Below are positions 1 through 12,782 of a stretch of 64,000 nt of DNA, in pieces. The position numbers were made by a program, and so were the translations under genes. The notes below the pieces were generated by a model. The model was not told the DNA's origin. It worked only from the letters and a program-made list of their open reading frames with translations, and did not search any database. Numbering within the stretch: the stretch's first letter is position 1; every line of letters begins with the position of its first letter. Source of the DNA: Protonemura montana (lineage: Eukaryota > Arthropoda > Insecta > Plecoptera > Nemouridae); NCBI GenBank assembly GCA_947568835.1, contig CANOQG010000007.1, positions 2,542,001 to 2,606,000 on the forward strand, written 5' to 3'.

Positions 1-952
1 CAGGACATGGGGCAGGACATGGGGCAGGACATGGGACATGGGGCAAGACATGGGGCAGGACATAGGGCAGGACATGGGGCAGGACATGGGGCAGGACATG
101 GGACAAGACATAGGGCAGGACATGGGGCAGGACATGGGGCAGGACATGGGGCAGGACATGGGACATGGGGCAGGACAGGGGGAGGACATGGAGCAGGACA
201 TGGGGCAGGACATGGGGCAGGACATGGGACAGGACATAGGGAAGGACATGGGGCAGGACATGGGGCAGGACATGGGGCAGGACATGGAACATGGGGCAAG
301 ACATGGGGCAGGACATGGGGCAGGACATGGGGCAGGACATGGGGCAGGACATGGGGCAGGAAATGGGACAGGACAAAGGGCAGGACATGGGGCAGGACAT
401 GGGACATGGGGCAGGACATGGGGCAGGACATGGGGCATGACATGGGGCAGGACATGGAGCGGGACATGGGGCAGGACATGGGGCAGGACATGGAGCAGGA
501 CATGGGGCAGGAAATGGGGCAGGACATGGGACAGGACATAGGGCGGGAAATGGGGCAGGACATGGGACATGGGGCAGGACATGGGGCAGGACATGGAGCA
601 GGACATGGGGCAGGACATGGGGCAGGACATGGGGCAGGACATGGTGCAGGACATGAGACAGGACATGGGGCAGGACATGGGGCAGGACATGGGGCAGGAC
701 ATGGGGCAGGACATGGGGCAGGACATGGAACAGGACATGTAGCAGGACATGGGACATGACATGGGACAGGACATGGGGCAGGACATGGGGCAGGACATGG
801 GACAGGACATAGGGCAGGACATAAGGCAGGACATGGGGCAGGACATGGGGCAGGACATAGGGTAGGACATGGGGCAGGACATGAGGCAGGACATGGGACA
901 GGACATGGGGCAGGACATGGGGCAGGACATGAAACAGGACATTGGGCAGGAC

Positions 953-1398
953 TAGGGGCAGGACATGGGGCAGGACATGGGGCAGGAAATGGGACAGGAC
1001 ATGGGGCAGGACATGGGGCAGGACATGTGGCAGGACATGGGGCAGGACATGGGGCAGGACATGGGGCAGGCAATGGGGCAGGACATGGGACATGGGAAAG
1101 GACATGGAGCAGGACATGGGGCAGGACAAGGGGCAGGACATGGGACAGGACATAGGGCAGGACATACGGCAGGAAATGGGGCAGGACATGGGGCAGGACA
1201 TGGGGCAGGACATGGGGCATGACATGGGACTTGGGGCAGGACATGGGGCAGGACATGGAGCAGGACATGGGGCAGGACATGGGGCAGGACATAGGGCAGG
1301 ACATGGGGCAGGACATGGGGCAGGACATGGAGCAGGACATGGGACATGACATGGGACAGGACATGGGACAGGACATAGGGCAGGACATGGGGCAGGAC
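953..1398 (+). repeat. 1,127-bp sub-period inside the left higher-order unit, first element
   Basis: Units from just after the GGACTAGGGG landmark (about 948-957) match 2,080-2,525 at offset 1,127. The same pair recurs in copies 2 and 3 (4,601 and 5,728; 9,382 and 10,509). The elements diverge after about 445 bp. This level was therefore present before the 3,648-bp block was duplicated. Confidence 0.75.
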
Positions 1399-2079
1399 AT
1401 GGGACATGGGGCAAGACATGGGGCAGGTCATGGGGCAGGACATGGGGCAGGACATGGGGCAGGACATGGGGCAGGACATGGGGCAGGACACGGGGCAGGA
1501 CATGGGGCAGGACATGGGGCAGGAAATAGGACAGGACAAGGGGCAGGACATGAGGCAGGACATGGGACATGGGGCAGGACATGGGGCAGGACATGGGGCA
1601 TGACATGGGGCAGGACATGGGACAGGACATGGGGCAGGACATGGGGCAGGACATGGGACATGGGGCAGGACATGGGGCAGGACATGGAGCAGGACATGGG
1701 GCAGGACATGGGGCAGGACATGGGGCAGGACATGGTGCAGGACATGAGACAGGACATGGGGCAGGACATGGGGCAGGACATGGGGCAGGACATGGTGCAG
1801 GACATGGGGCAGGACATGGAACAGGACATGGAGCAGGACATGGGACATGACATGGGACAGGACATGGGGCAGGACATGGGGCAGGACATGGGACAGGACA
1901 TAGGGCAGGACATAAGGCAGGACTTGGGGCAGAACATAGGGCAGGACATGGGGCAGGACATGGGGCAGGACATGGGGCAGGACATAGGGTAGGACATGGG
2001 GCAGGACATGAGGAAGGACATGGGACAGGACATGGGGCAGGACATGGGGCAGGACATGGGACAGGACATAGGGCAGGAC

Positions 2080-2525
2080 TAGGGGCAGGACATGGGGCAG
2101 GACATGGGGCAGGAAATGGGACAGGACATGGGGCAGGACATGGGGCAGGACATGTGGCAGGACATGGGGCAGGACATGGGGCAGGACATGAGGCAGGCAA
2201 TGGGGCAGGACATGGGACATGGGGAAGGACATGGAGCAGGACATGGGGCAGGACAAGGGGCAGGACATGGGACAGGACATAGGGCAGGACATGGGGCAGG
2301 ACATGGGGCAGGACATGGGGCAGGACATGGGGCAGGACATGGGGCATGACATGGGACATGGGGCAGGACATGGGGCAGGACATGGAGCAGGACATGGGGC
2401 AGGACATGGGGCAGGACATAGGGCAGGACATGGGGCAGGACATGGGGCAGGACATGGAGCAGGACATGGGACATGACATGGGACAGGACATGGGACAGGA
2501 CATAGGGCAGGACATGGGGCAGGAC
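2080..2525 (+). repeat. 1,127-bp sub-period inside the left higher-order unit, second element
   Basis: This is the partner of 953-1,398. Differences include GAGGCAGGCAATGG here against GGGGCAGGCAATGG in the first element, and GGACATGGGG in place of the first element's ATACGGC and GAAATGG variants. Confidence 0.72.
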
Positions 2526-3648
2526 ATGGGGCAGGACATAGGGCAGGACATGGGGCAGGACATGGGGCAGGACATGGGGCAGGACATGGGGCAGGACATG
2601 GGGCAGGACATGAGGCAGGACATGGGACATGGGGCAAGACATGGGGCAGGACATAGAGCAGGTCATGGGACAGGACATGGGGCAGGACATGGGGCAGGAC
2701 ATGGGGCATGACATGGGACATGGGGCAGGACATGGGGCAGGACATGGAGCAGGACATGGGGCAGGACATGGGGCAGGACATAGGGCAGGACATGGGGCAG
2801 GACATGGGGCAGGACATGGGGCAGGACATGGGACATGGGGCAAGACAAGGGGCAGGACATAGGGCAGGACATGGGGCAGGACATTGGGCAGGACATGGGA
2901 CAAGACATAGGGCAGGACATGGGGCAGGACATGGGGCAGGACATGGGGCAGGACATGGGACATGGGACAGGACAGGGGGAGGACATGGAGCAGGACATGG
3001 GGCAGGACATGGGGCAGGACATGGGACAGGACATAGGGAAGGACATGGGGCAGGACATGGGGCAGGACATGGGGCAGGACATGGGACATGGGGCAAGACA
3101 TGGGGCAGGACATGGGGCAGGACATGGGGCAGGACATGGGGCAGGACATGGGGCAGGAAATGGGACAGGACAAAGGGCAGGACATGGGGCAGGACATGGG
3201 ACATGGGGCAGGACATGGGGCAGGACATGGGGCATGACATGGGGCAGGACATGGGACAGGACATGGGGCAGGACATGGGGCAGGACATGGGGCAGGACAT
3301 GGGGCAGGACATGAGGCAGGACATGGGACAGGACATAGGGCAGGACATGTGGCAGGACATGGGGCAGGACATGGGACATGGGGCTGGACAGGGGAAGGAC
3401 ATGGAGCAGGACATGGGACATGGGGCAGGACATGGAGCAGGACATGGGGCAGGACAAGGGGCAGGACATGGGACAGGACATAGGGCAGGACATGGGGCAG
3501 GACATGAGGCAGGACATGGGACAGGATATGGGGCAGGACATGGGGCAGGAAATGGGGCAGGACATGGGACATGGGGCAGGACATGGAGCAGGACATGGGG
3601 CAGGACAAGGGGCAGGACATGGGGCAGGACATAGGGCAGGACATGGGG

Positions 3649-6600
3649 CAGGACATGGGGCAGGACATGGGGCAGGACATGGGACATGGGGCAAGACATG
3701 GGGCAGGACATAGGGCAGGACATGGGGCAGGACATGGGGCAGGACATGGGACAAGACATAGGGCAGGACATGGGGCAGGACATGGGGCAGGACATGGGGC
3801 AGGACATGGGACATGGGGCAGGACAGGGGGAGGACATGGAGCAGGACATGGGGCAGGACATGGGGCAGGACATGGGACAGGACATAGGGAAGGACATGGG
3901 GCAGGACATGGGGCAGGACATGGGGCAGGACATGGAACATGGGGCAAGACATGGGGCAGGACATGGGGCAGGACATGGGGCAGGACATGGGGCAGGACAT
4001 GGGGCAGGAAATGGGACAGGACAAAGGGCAGGACATGGGGCAGGACATGGGACATGGGGCAGGACATGGGGCAGGACATGGGGCATGACATGGGGCAGGA
4101 CATGGAGCGGGACATGGGGCAGGACATGGGGCAGGACATGGAGCAGGACATGGGGCAGGAAATGGGGCAGGACATGGGACAGGACATAGGGCGGGAAATG
4201 GGGCAGGACATGGGACATGGGGCAGGACATGGGGCAGGACATGGAGCAGGACATGGGGCAGGACATGGGGCAGGACATGGGGCAGGACATGGTGCAGGAC
4301 ATGAGACAGGACATGGGGCAGGACATGGGGCAGGACATGGGGCAGGACATGGGGCAGGACATGGGGCAGGACATGGAACAGGACATGTAGCAGGACATGG
4401 GACATGACATGGGACAGGACATGGGGCAGGACATGGGGCAGGACATGGGACAGGACATAGGGCAGGACATAAGGCAGGACATGGGGCAGGACATGGGGCA
4501 GGACATAGGGTAGGACATGGGGCAGGACATGAGGCAGGACATGGGACAGGACATGGGGCAGGACATGGGGCAGGACATGAAACAGGACATTGGGCAGGAC
4601 TAGGGGCAGGACATGGGGCAGGACATGGGGCAGGAAATGGGACAGGACATGGGGCAGGACATGGGGCAGGACATGTGGCAGGACATGGGGCAGGACATGG
4701 GGCAGGACATGGGGCAGGCAATGGGGCAGGACATGGGACATGGGAAAGGACATGGAGCAGGACATGGGGCAGGACAAGGGGCAGGACATGGGACAGGACA
4801 TAGGGCAGGACATACGGCAGGAAATGGGGCAGGACATGGGGCAGGACATGGGGCAGGACATGGGGCATGACATGGGACTTGGGGCAGGACATGGGGCAGG
4901 ACATGGAGCAGGACATGGGGCAGGACATGGGGCAGGACATAGGGCAGGACATGGGGCAGGACATGGGGCAGGACATGGAGCAGGACATGGGACATGACAT
5001 GGGACAGGACATGGGACAGGACATAGGGCAGGACATGGGGCAGGACATGGGACATGGGGCAAGACATGGGGCAGGACATGGGGCAGGACATGGGGCAGGA
5101 CATGGGGCAGGACATGGGGCAGGACATGGGGCAGGACACGGGGCAGGACATGGGGCAGGACATGGGGCAGGAAATAGGACAGGACAAGGGGCAGGACATG
5201 AGGCAGGACATGGGACATGGGGCAGGACATGGGGCAGGACATGGGGCATGACATGGGGCAGGACATGGGACAGGACATGGGGCAGGACATGGGGCAGGAC
5301 ATGGGACATGGGGCAGGACATGGGGCAGGACATGGAGCAGGACATGGGGCAGGACATGGGGCAGGACATGGGGCAGGACATGGTGCAGGACATGAGACAG
5401 GACATGGGGCAGGACATGGGGCAGGACATGGGGCAGGACATGGTGCAGGACATGGGGCAGGACATGGAACAGGACATGGAGCAGGACATGGGACATGACA
5501 TGGGACAGGACATGGGGCAGGACATGGGGCAGGACATGGGACAGGACATAGGGCAGGACATAAGGCAGGACTTGGGGCAGAACATAGGGCAGGACATGGG
5601 GCAGGACATGGGGCAGGACATGGGGCAGGACATAGGGTAGGACATGGGGCAGGACATGAGGAAGGACATGGGACAGGACATGGGGCAGGACATGGGGCAG
5701 GACATGGGACAGGACATAGGGCAGGACTAGGGGCAGGACATGGGGCAGGACATGGGGCAGGAAATGGGACAGGACATGGGGCAGGACATGGGGCAGGACA
5801 TGTGGCAGGACATGGGGCAGGACATGGGGCAGGACATGGGGCAGGCAATGGGGCAGGACATGGGACATGGGGAAGGACATGGAGCAGGACATGGGGCAGG
5901 ACAAGGGGCAGGACATGGGACAGGACATAGGGCAGGACATGGGGCAGGACATGGGGCAGGACATGGGGCAGGACATGGGGCAGGACATGGGGCATGACAT
6001 GGGACATGGGGCAGGACATGGGGCAGGACATGGAGCAGGACATGGGGCAGGACATGGGGCAGGACATAGGGCAGGACATGGGGCAGGACATGGGGCAGGA
6101 CATGGAGCAGGACATGGGACATGACATGGGACAGGACATGGGACAGGACATAGGGCAGGACATGGGGCAGGACATGGGGCAGGACATAGGGCAGGACATG
6201 GGGCAGGACATGGGGCAGGACATGGGGCAGGACATGGGGCAGGACATGGGGCAGGACATGAGGCAGGACATGGGACATGGGGCAAGACATGGGGCAGGAC
6301 ATAGAGCAGGTCATGGGACAGGACATGGGGCAGGACATGGGGCAGGACATGGGGCATGACATGGGACATGGGGCAGGACATGGGGCAGGACATGGAGCAG
6401 GACATGGGGCAGGACATGGGGCAGGACATAGGGCAGGACATGGGGCAGGACATGGGGCAGGACATGGGGCAGGACATGGGACATGGGGCAAGACAAGGGG
6501 CAGGACATAGGGCAGGACATGGGGCAGGACATTGGGCAGGACATGGGACAAGACATAGGGCAGGACATGGGGCAGGACATGGGGCAGGACATGGGGCAGG

Positions 6601-7150
6601 ACATGGGACATGGGACAGGACAGGGGGAGGACATGGAGCAGGACATGGGGCAGGACATGGGGCAGGACATGGGACAGGACATAGGGAAGGACATGGGGCA
6701 GGACATGGGGCAGGACATGGGGCAGGACATGGGACATGGGGCAAGACATGGGGCAGGACATGGGGCAGGACATGGGGCAGGACATGGGGCAGGACATGGG
6801 GCAGGAAATGGGACAGGACAAAGGGCAGGACATGGGGCAGGACATGGGACATGGGGCAGGACATGGGGCAGGACATGGGGCATGACATGGGGCAGGACAT
6901 GGGACAGGACATGGGGCAGGACATGGGGCAGGACATGGGGCAGGACATGGGGCAGGACATGAGGCAGGACATGGGACAGGACATAGGGCAGGACATGTGG
7001 CAGGACATGGGGCAGGACATGGGACATGGGGCTGGACAGGGGAAGGACATGGAGCAGGACATGGGACATGGGGCAGGACATGGAGCAGGACATGGGGCAG
7101 GACAAGGGGCAGGACATGGGACAGGACATAGGGCAGGACATGGGGCAGGA
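3649..7150 (+). repeat. Left higher-order repeat, copy 2
   Basis: This copy lies 3,648 bp after copy 1 and 4,781 bp before copy 3. Shared rare units include GGACTTGGGGC-type and GCAGGCAATGG variants at matching offsets, a GACACGGGG unit and GACAGGGGGAGG segments. One visible private difference is GGTCATGGGG at 1,427-1,436 in copy 1 against GGACATGGGG at 5,075-5,084 here. Confidence 0.9.
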
Positions 7151-8261
7151 AATGGGACAGGACAAGGGGCAGGACATGGGGCAGGACATAGGACATGGGG
7201 CAGGACATGGGGCAGGACATGGGGCATGACATGGGGCAGGACATGGGACAGGACATGGGCAGGACATGGGGCAGGACATGGGGCAGGACATGGGGCAGGA
7301 CATAGGGCAGGACATGGGGCAGGACATGGGGCAGGACATGTGGCAGGACATGGGGCAGGACATGGGGCAGGACATGGGGCAGGAAATGGGGCAGGACATG
7401 GGACATGGGGCAGGACATGGAGCAGGACATGGTGCAGGACAAGGGGCAGGACATGGGACAGGACATAGGTCAGGACATGGGGCAGGAAATGGGACAGGAC
7501 AAGGGGCAGGACATGGGGCAGGACATAGGACATGGGGCAGGACATGGGACAGGACATGGGCAGGACATGGGGCAGGACATGGGGCAGGACATAGGGCAGG
7601 ATATGGGGCAAGACATGGGACATGGGGCAGGACATGGGGCAGGACATGGAGCAGGACATGGGGCAGGACATGGGGCAGGACATAGGGCAGGACATGGGGC
7701 AGGACATGGGACAGGACATATGGCAGGACATGGGGCAGGACATGTGGCAGGACATGGGGCAGGACATGGGACATGGGGCTGGACAGGGGAAGGACATGGA
7801 GCAGGACATGGGGCAGGACATGGGGCAGGACATGGGGCAGGACATGGGACAGGACATAGGGAAGGACATGGGGCAGGACATGGGGCAGGACATGGGGCAG
7901 GACATTGGACATGGGGCAAGACATGGGGCAGGACATGGGGCAGAACATGGGGCAGGACATGGGGCAGGACACGGGGCAGGACATGGGGCAGGACATGGGG
8001 CAGGAAATAGGACAGGACAAGGGGCAGGACAAGACGCAGGACATGGGACATGGGGCAGGACATGGGGCAGGACATGGGGCATGACATGGGGCAGGACATG
8101 GGACAGGACATGGGGCAGGACATGGGGCAAGACATGGGACATGGGGCAGGACATGGGGCAGGACATGGAGCAGGACATGGGACAGGACATAGGGCAGGAC
8201 ATGGGGCAGGATATAGGGCAGGACATGGGGCAGGACATGGGGCAGGGCATGGGGCAGGACA
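7151..8261 (+). repeat. Array segment between left copies 2 and 3
   Basis: This stretch differs from the corresponding parts of the 3.65-kb blocks. It has single-base-shortened ATGGGCAGG units (near 7,256 and 7,557), GGATATGGGGC, ACATATGGC and TTGGACATG units. Most of it recurs at offset 5,245 (12,396-13,506). No gene or non-repeat insert is visible. Confidence 0.8.
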
Positions 8262-11200
8262 TAGGGCAGGACATGGGGCAGGACATGAGGCAGGACATGG
8301 GACAGGATATGGGGCAGGACATGGGGCAGGAAATGGGGCAGGACATGGGACATGGGGCAGGACATGGAGCAGGACATGGGGCAGGACAAGGGGCAGGACA
8401 TGGGGCAGGACATAGGGCAGGACATGGGGCAGGACATGGGGCAGGACATGGGGCAGGACATGGGACATGGGGCAAGACATGGGGCAGGACATAGGGCAGG
8501 ACATGGGGCAGGACATGGGGCAGGACATGGGACAAGACATAGGGCAGGACATGGGGCAGGACATGGGGCAGGACATGGGGCAGGACATGGGACATGGGGC
8601 AGGACAGGGGGAGGACATGGAGCAGGACATGGGGCAGGACATGGGGCAGGACATGGGACAGGACATAGGGAAGGACATGGGGCAGGACATGGGGCAGGAC
8701 ATGGGGCAGGACATGGAACATGGGGCAAGACATGGGGCAGGACATGGGGCAGGACATGGGGCAGGACATGGGGCAGGACATGGGGCAGGAAATGGGACAG
8801 GACAAAGGGCAGGACATGGGGCAGGACATGGGACATGGGGCAGGACATGGGGCAGGACATGGGGCATGACATGGGGCAGGACATGGAGCGGGACATGGGG
8901 CAGGACATGGGGCAGGACATGGAGCAGGACATGGGGCAGGAAATGGGGCAGGACATGGGACAGGACATAGGGCGGGAAATGGGGCAGGACATGGGACATG
9001 GGGCAGGACATGGGGCAGGACATGGAGCAGGACATGGGGCAGGACATGGGGCAGGACATGGGGCAGGACATGGTGCAGGACATGAGACAGGACATGGGGC
9101 AGGACATGGGGCAGGACATGGGGCAGGACATGGGGCAGGACATGGGGCAGGACATGGAACAGGACAAGTAGCAGGACATGGGACATGACATGGGACAGGA
9201 CATGGGGCAGGACATGGGGCAGGACATGGGACAGGACATAGGGCAGGACATAAGGCAGGACATGGGGCAGGACATGGGGCAGGACATAGGGTAGGACATG
9301 GGGCAGGACATGAGGCAGGACATGGGACAGGACATGGGGCAGGACATGGGGCAGGACATGAAACAGGACATTGGGCAGGACTAGGGGCAGGACATGGGGC
9401 AGGACATGGGGCAGGAAATGGGACAGGACATGGGGCAGGACATGGGGCAGGACATGTGGCAGGACATGGGGCAGGACATGGGGCAGGACATGGGGCAGGC
9501 AATGGGGCAGGACATGGGACATGGGAAAGGACATGGAGCAGGACATGGGGCAGGACAAGGGGCAGGACATGGGACAGGACATAGGGCAGGACATACGGCA
9601 GGAAATGGGGCAGGACATGGGGCAGGACATGGGGCAGGACATGGGGCATGACATGGGACTTGGGGCAGGACATGGGGCAGGACATGGAGCAGGACATGGG
9701 GCAGGACATGGGGCAGGACATAGGGCAGGACATGGGGCAGGACATGGGGCAGGACATGGAGCAGGACATGGGACATGACATGGGACAGGACATGGGACAG
9801 GACATAGGGCAGGACATGGGGCAGGACATGGGACATGGGGCAAGACATGGGGCAGGACATGGGGCAGGACATGGGGCAGGACATGGGGCAGGACATGGGG
9901 CAGGACATGGGGCAGGACACGGGGCAGGACATGGGGCAGGACATGGGGCAGGAAATAGGACAGGACAAGGGGCAGGACATGAGGCAGGACATGGGACATG
10001 GGGCAGGACATGGGGCAGGACATGGGGCATGACATGGGGCAGGACATGGGACAGGACATGGGGCAGGACATGGGGCAGGACATGGGACATGGGGCAGGAC
10101 ATGGGGCAGGACATGGAGCAGGACATGGGGCAGGACATGGGGCAGGACATGGGGCAGGACATGGTGCAGGACATGAGACAGGACATGGGGCAGGACATGG
10201 GGCAGGACATGGGGCAGGACATGGTGCAGGACATGGGGCAGGACATGGAACAGGACATGGAGCAGGACATGGGACATGACATGGGACAGGACATGGGGCA
10301 GGACATGGGGCAGGACATGGGACAGGACATAGGGCAGGACATAAGGCAGGACTTGGGGCAGAACATAGGGCAGGACATGGGGCAGGACATGGGGCAGGAC
10401 ATGGGGCAGGACATAGGGTAGGACATGGGGCAGGACATGAGGAAGGACATGGGACAGGACATGGGGCAGGACATGGGGCAGGACATGGGACAGGACATAG
10501 GGCAGGACTAGGGGCAGGACATGGGGCAGGACATGGGGCAGGAAATGGGACAGGACATGGGGCAGGACATGGGGCAGGACATGTGGCAGGACATGGGGCA
10601 GGACATGGGGCAGGACATGGGGCAGGCAATGGGGCAGGACATGGGACATGGGGAAGGACATGGAGCAGGACATGGGGCAGGACAAGGGGCAGGACATGGG
10701 ACAGGACATAGGGCAGGACATGGGGCAGGACATGGGGCAGGACATGGGGCAGGACATGGGGCAGGACATGGGGCATGACATGGGACATGGGGCAGGACAT
10801 GGGGCAGGACATGGAGCAGGACATGGGGCAGGACATGGGGCAGGACATAGGGCAGGACATGGGGCAGGACATGGGGCAGGACATGGAGCAGGACATGGGA
10901 CATGACATGGGACAGGACATGGGACAGGACATAGGGCAGGACATGGGGCAGGACATGGGGCAGGACATAGGGCAGGACATGGGGCAGGACATGGGGCAGG
11001 ACATGGGGCAGGACATGGGGCAGGACATGGGGCAGGACATGAGGCACGACATGGGACATGGGGCAAGACATGGGGCAGGACATAGAGCAGGTCATGGGAC
11101 AGGACATGGGGCAGGACATGGGGCAGGACATGGGGCATGACATGGGACATGGGGCAGGACATGGGGCAGGACATGGAGCAGGACATGGGGCAGGACATGG

Positions 11201-11975
11201 GGCAGGACATAGGGCAGGACATGGGGCAGGACATGGGGCAGGACATGGGGCAGGACATGGGACATGGGGCAAGACAAGGGGCAGGACATAGGGCAGGACA
11301 TGGGGCAGGACATTGGGCAGGACATGGGACAAGACATAGGGCAGGACATGGGGCAGGACATGGGGCAGGACATGGGGCAGGACATGGGACATGGGACAGG
11401 ACAGGGGGAGGACATGGAGCAGGACATGGGGCAGGACATGGGGCAGGACATGGGACAGGACATAGGGAAGGACATGGGGCAGGACATGGGGCAGGACATG
11501 GGGCAGGACATGGGACATGGGGCAAGACATGGGGCAGGACATGGGGCAGGACATGGGGCAGGACATGGGGCAGGACATGGGGCAGGAAATGGGACAGGAC
11601 AAAGGGCAGGACATGGGGCAGGACATGGGACATGGGGCAGGACATGGGGCAGGACATGGGGCATGACATGGGGCAGGACATGGGACAGGACATGGGGCAG
11701 GACATGGGGCAGGACATGGGGCAGGACATGGGGCAGGACATGAGGCAGGACATGGGACAGGACATAGGGCAGGACATGTGGCAGGACATGGGGCAGGACA
11801 TGGGACATGGGGCTGGACAGGGGAAGGACATGGAGCAGGACATGGGACATGGGGCAGGACATGGAGCAGGACATGGGGCAGGACAAGGGGCAGGACATGG
11901 GACAGGACATAGGGCAGGACATGGGGCAGGAAATGGGACAGGACAAGGGGCAGGACATGGGGCAGGACATAGGAC
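8262..11975 (+). repeat. Left higher-order repeat, copy 3 (offset 4,781 bp from copy 2)
   Basis: Variant order in about 3,481-7,194 recurs at 8,262-11,975. The offset 4,781 is not a multiple of 12, because the intervening stretch contains several units shortened by 5 bp and 1 bp. The block ends at about 11,975, the point where the left arm switches to right-arm-type variants. A private substitution is GGCACGACATG at 11,043-11,053, where the earlier copies have GGCAGGACATG. Confidence 0.88.
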
Positions 11976-12782
11976 ATAGGGCAGGACAGGGGGAGGACAT
12001 GGAGCAGGACATGGGGCATTACATGGGGCAGGACATAAGACAGGACATAGGGCAGGACATGGGGCAGGACATGGGGCAGGATATGGGGCAGGACATGTGG
12101 CAGGACATGGGGCAGGACATGGGACATGGGGCTGGACAGGGGAAGGACATGGAGCAGGACATGGGACATGGGGCAGGACATGGAGCAGGACATGGGGCAG
12201 GACAAGGGGCAGGACATGGGACAGGACATAGGGCAGGACATGTGGCAGGACATGGGGCAGGACATGGGACATGGGGCTGGACAGGGGAAGGACATGGAGC
12301 AGGACATGGGACATGGGGCAGGACATGGAGCAGGACATGGGGCAGGACAAGGGGCAGGACATGGGACAGGACATAGGGCAGGACATGGGGCAGGAAATGG
12401 GACAGGACAAGGGGCAGGACATGGGGCAGGACATAGGACATGGGGCAGGACATGGGGCAGGACATGGGGCATGACATGGGGCAGGACATGGGACAGGACA
12501 TGGGCAGGACATGGGGCAGTACATGGGGCAGGACATGGGGCAGGACATAGGGCAGGACATGGGGCAGGACATGGGGCAGGACATGTGGCAGGACATGGGG
12601 CAGGACATGGGGCAGGACATGGGGCAGGAAATGGGGCAGGACATGGGACATGGGGCAGGACATGGAGCAGGACATGGTGCAGGACAAGGGGCAGGACATG
12701 GGACAGGACATAGGTCAGGACATGGGGCAGGAAATGGGACAGGACAAGGGGCAGGACATGGGGCAGGACATAGGACATGGGG
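9903..12782 (+). repeat. Left arm of a ~2.9-kb imperfect inverted repeat
   Basis: Positions p in about 11,975-12,782 match the reverse complement at 26,752 minus p (right arm 13,970-14,777). Positions in about 9,903-11,743 match at 26,793 minus p (right arm about 15,050-16,890). Between them 11,744-11,974 (231 bp) faces 14,778-15,049 (272 bp), a poorly matching stretch that accounts for the 41-bp change of register. In the matched parts long runs of variant units agree one by one and in reversed order, including the 145-bp doublet at 12,126-12,415. The outer limit is approximate. Confidence 0.88.
12126..12415 (+). repeat. 145-bp tandem doublet within the left arm
   Basis: The segment starting ATGGGGCTGGACAGGGG at 12,126 repeats at 12,271, a 145-bp period that is not a multiple of 12. 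A related segment begins at 11,807. The doublet is mirrored in the right arm (14,337-14,626) and in its direct copies near 26,900-27,189 and 48,338-48,627. It is a useful anchor for following the inverted duplication. Confidence 0.82.

Larger units (their letters stand above)
1..3502 (+). repeat. Left higher-order repeat, copy 1 (offset 3,648 bp to copy 2)
   Basis: The order of variant units in 1-3,502 recurs at 3,649-7,150. Position 1 and position 3,649 start with the same series of units. 3,648 is exactly 304 x 12, so phase is kept. The match ends near 3,502/7,150, where copy 1 continues with ATGAGG and copy 2 with GAAATGGGAC. The remaining 3,503-3,648 is array sequence that reappears at 8,284-8,429. 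Confidence 0.9.

Noticed and set aside
7..759. Gly/His/Ala- and Gln/Asp/Met/Gly-repeat open frames on the + strand (also 2,708-3,634, 6,356-7,468, 13,597-14,733)
   Set aside because: These are translations of the G-rich orientation of the unit. One of them (13,597-14,733) even runs through the strand switch and changes to the Met-Ser-Cys-Pro reading, which shows that it follows the DNA repeat and not a protein.
4600..11052. 2,150-codon open frame on the - strand of the left arm
   Set aside because: Same artefact. The frame crosses higher-order block boundaries without any change in character and ends only where a CTAGGGG-type variant happens to give a stop in that phase.
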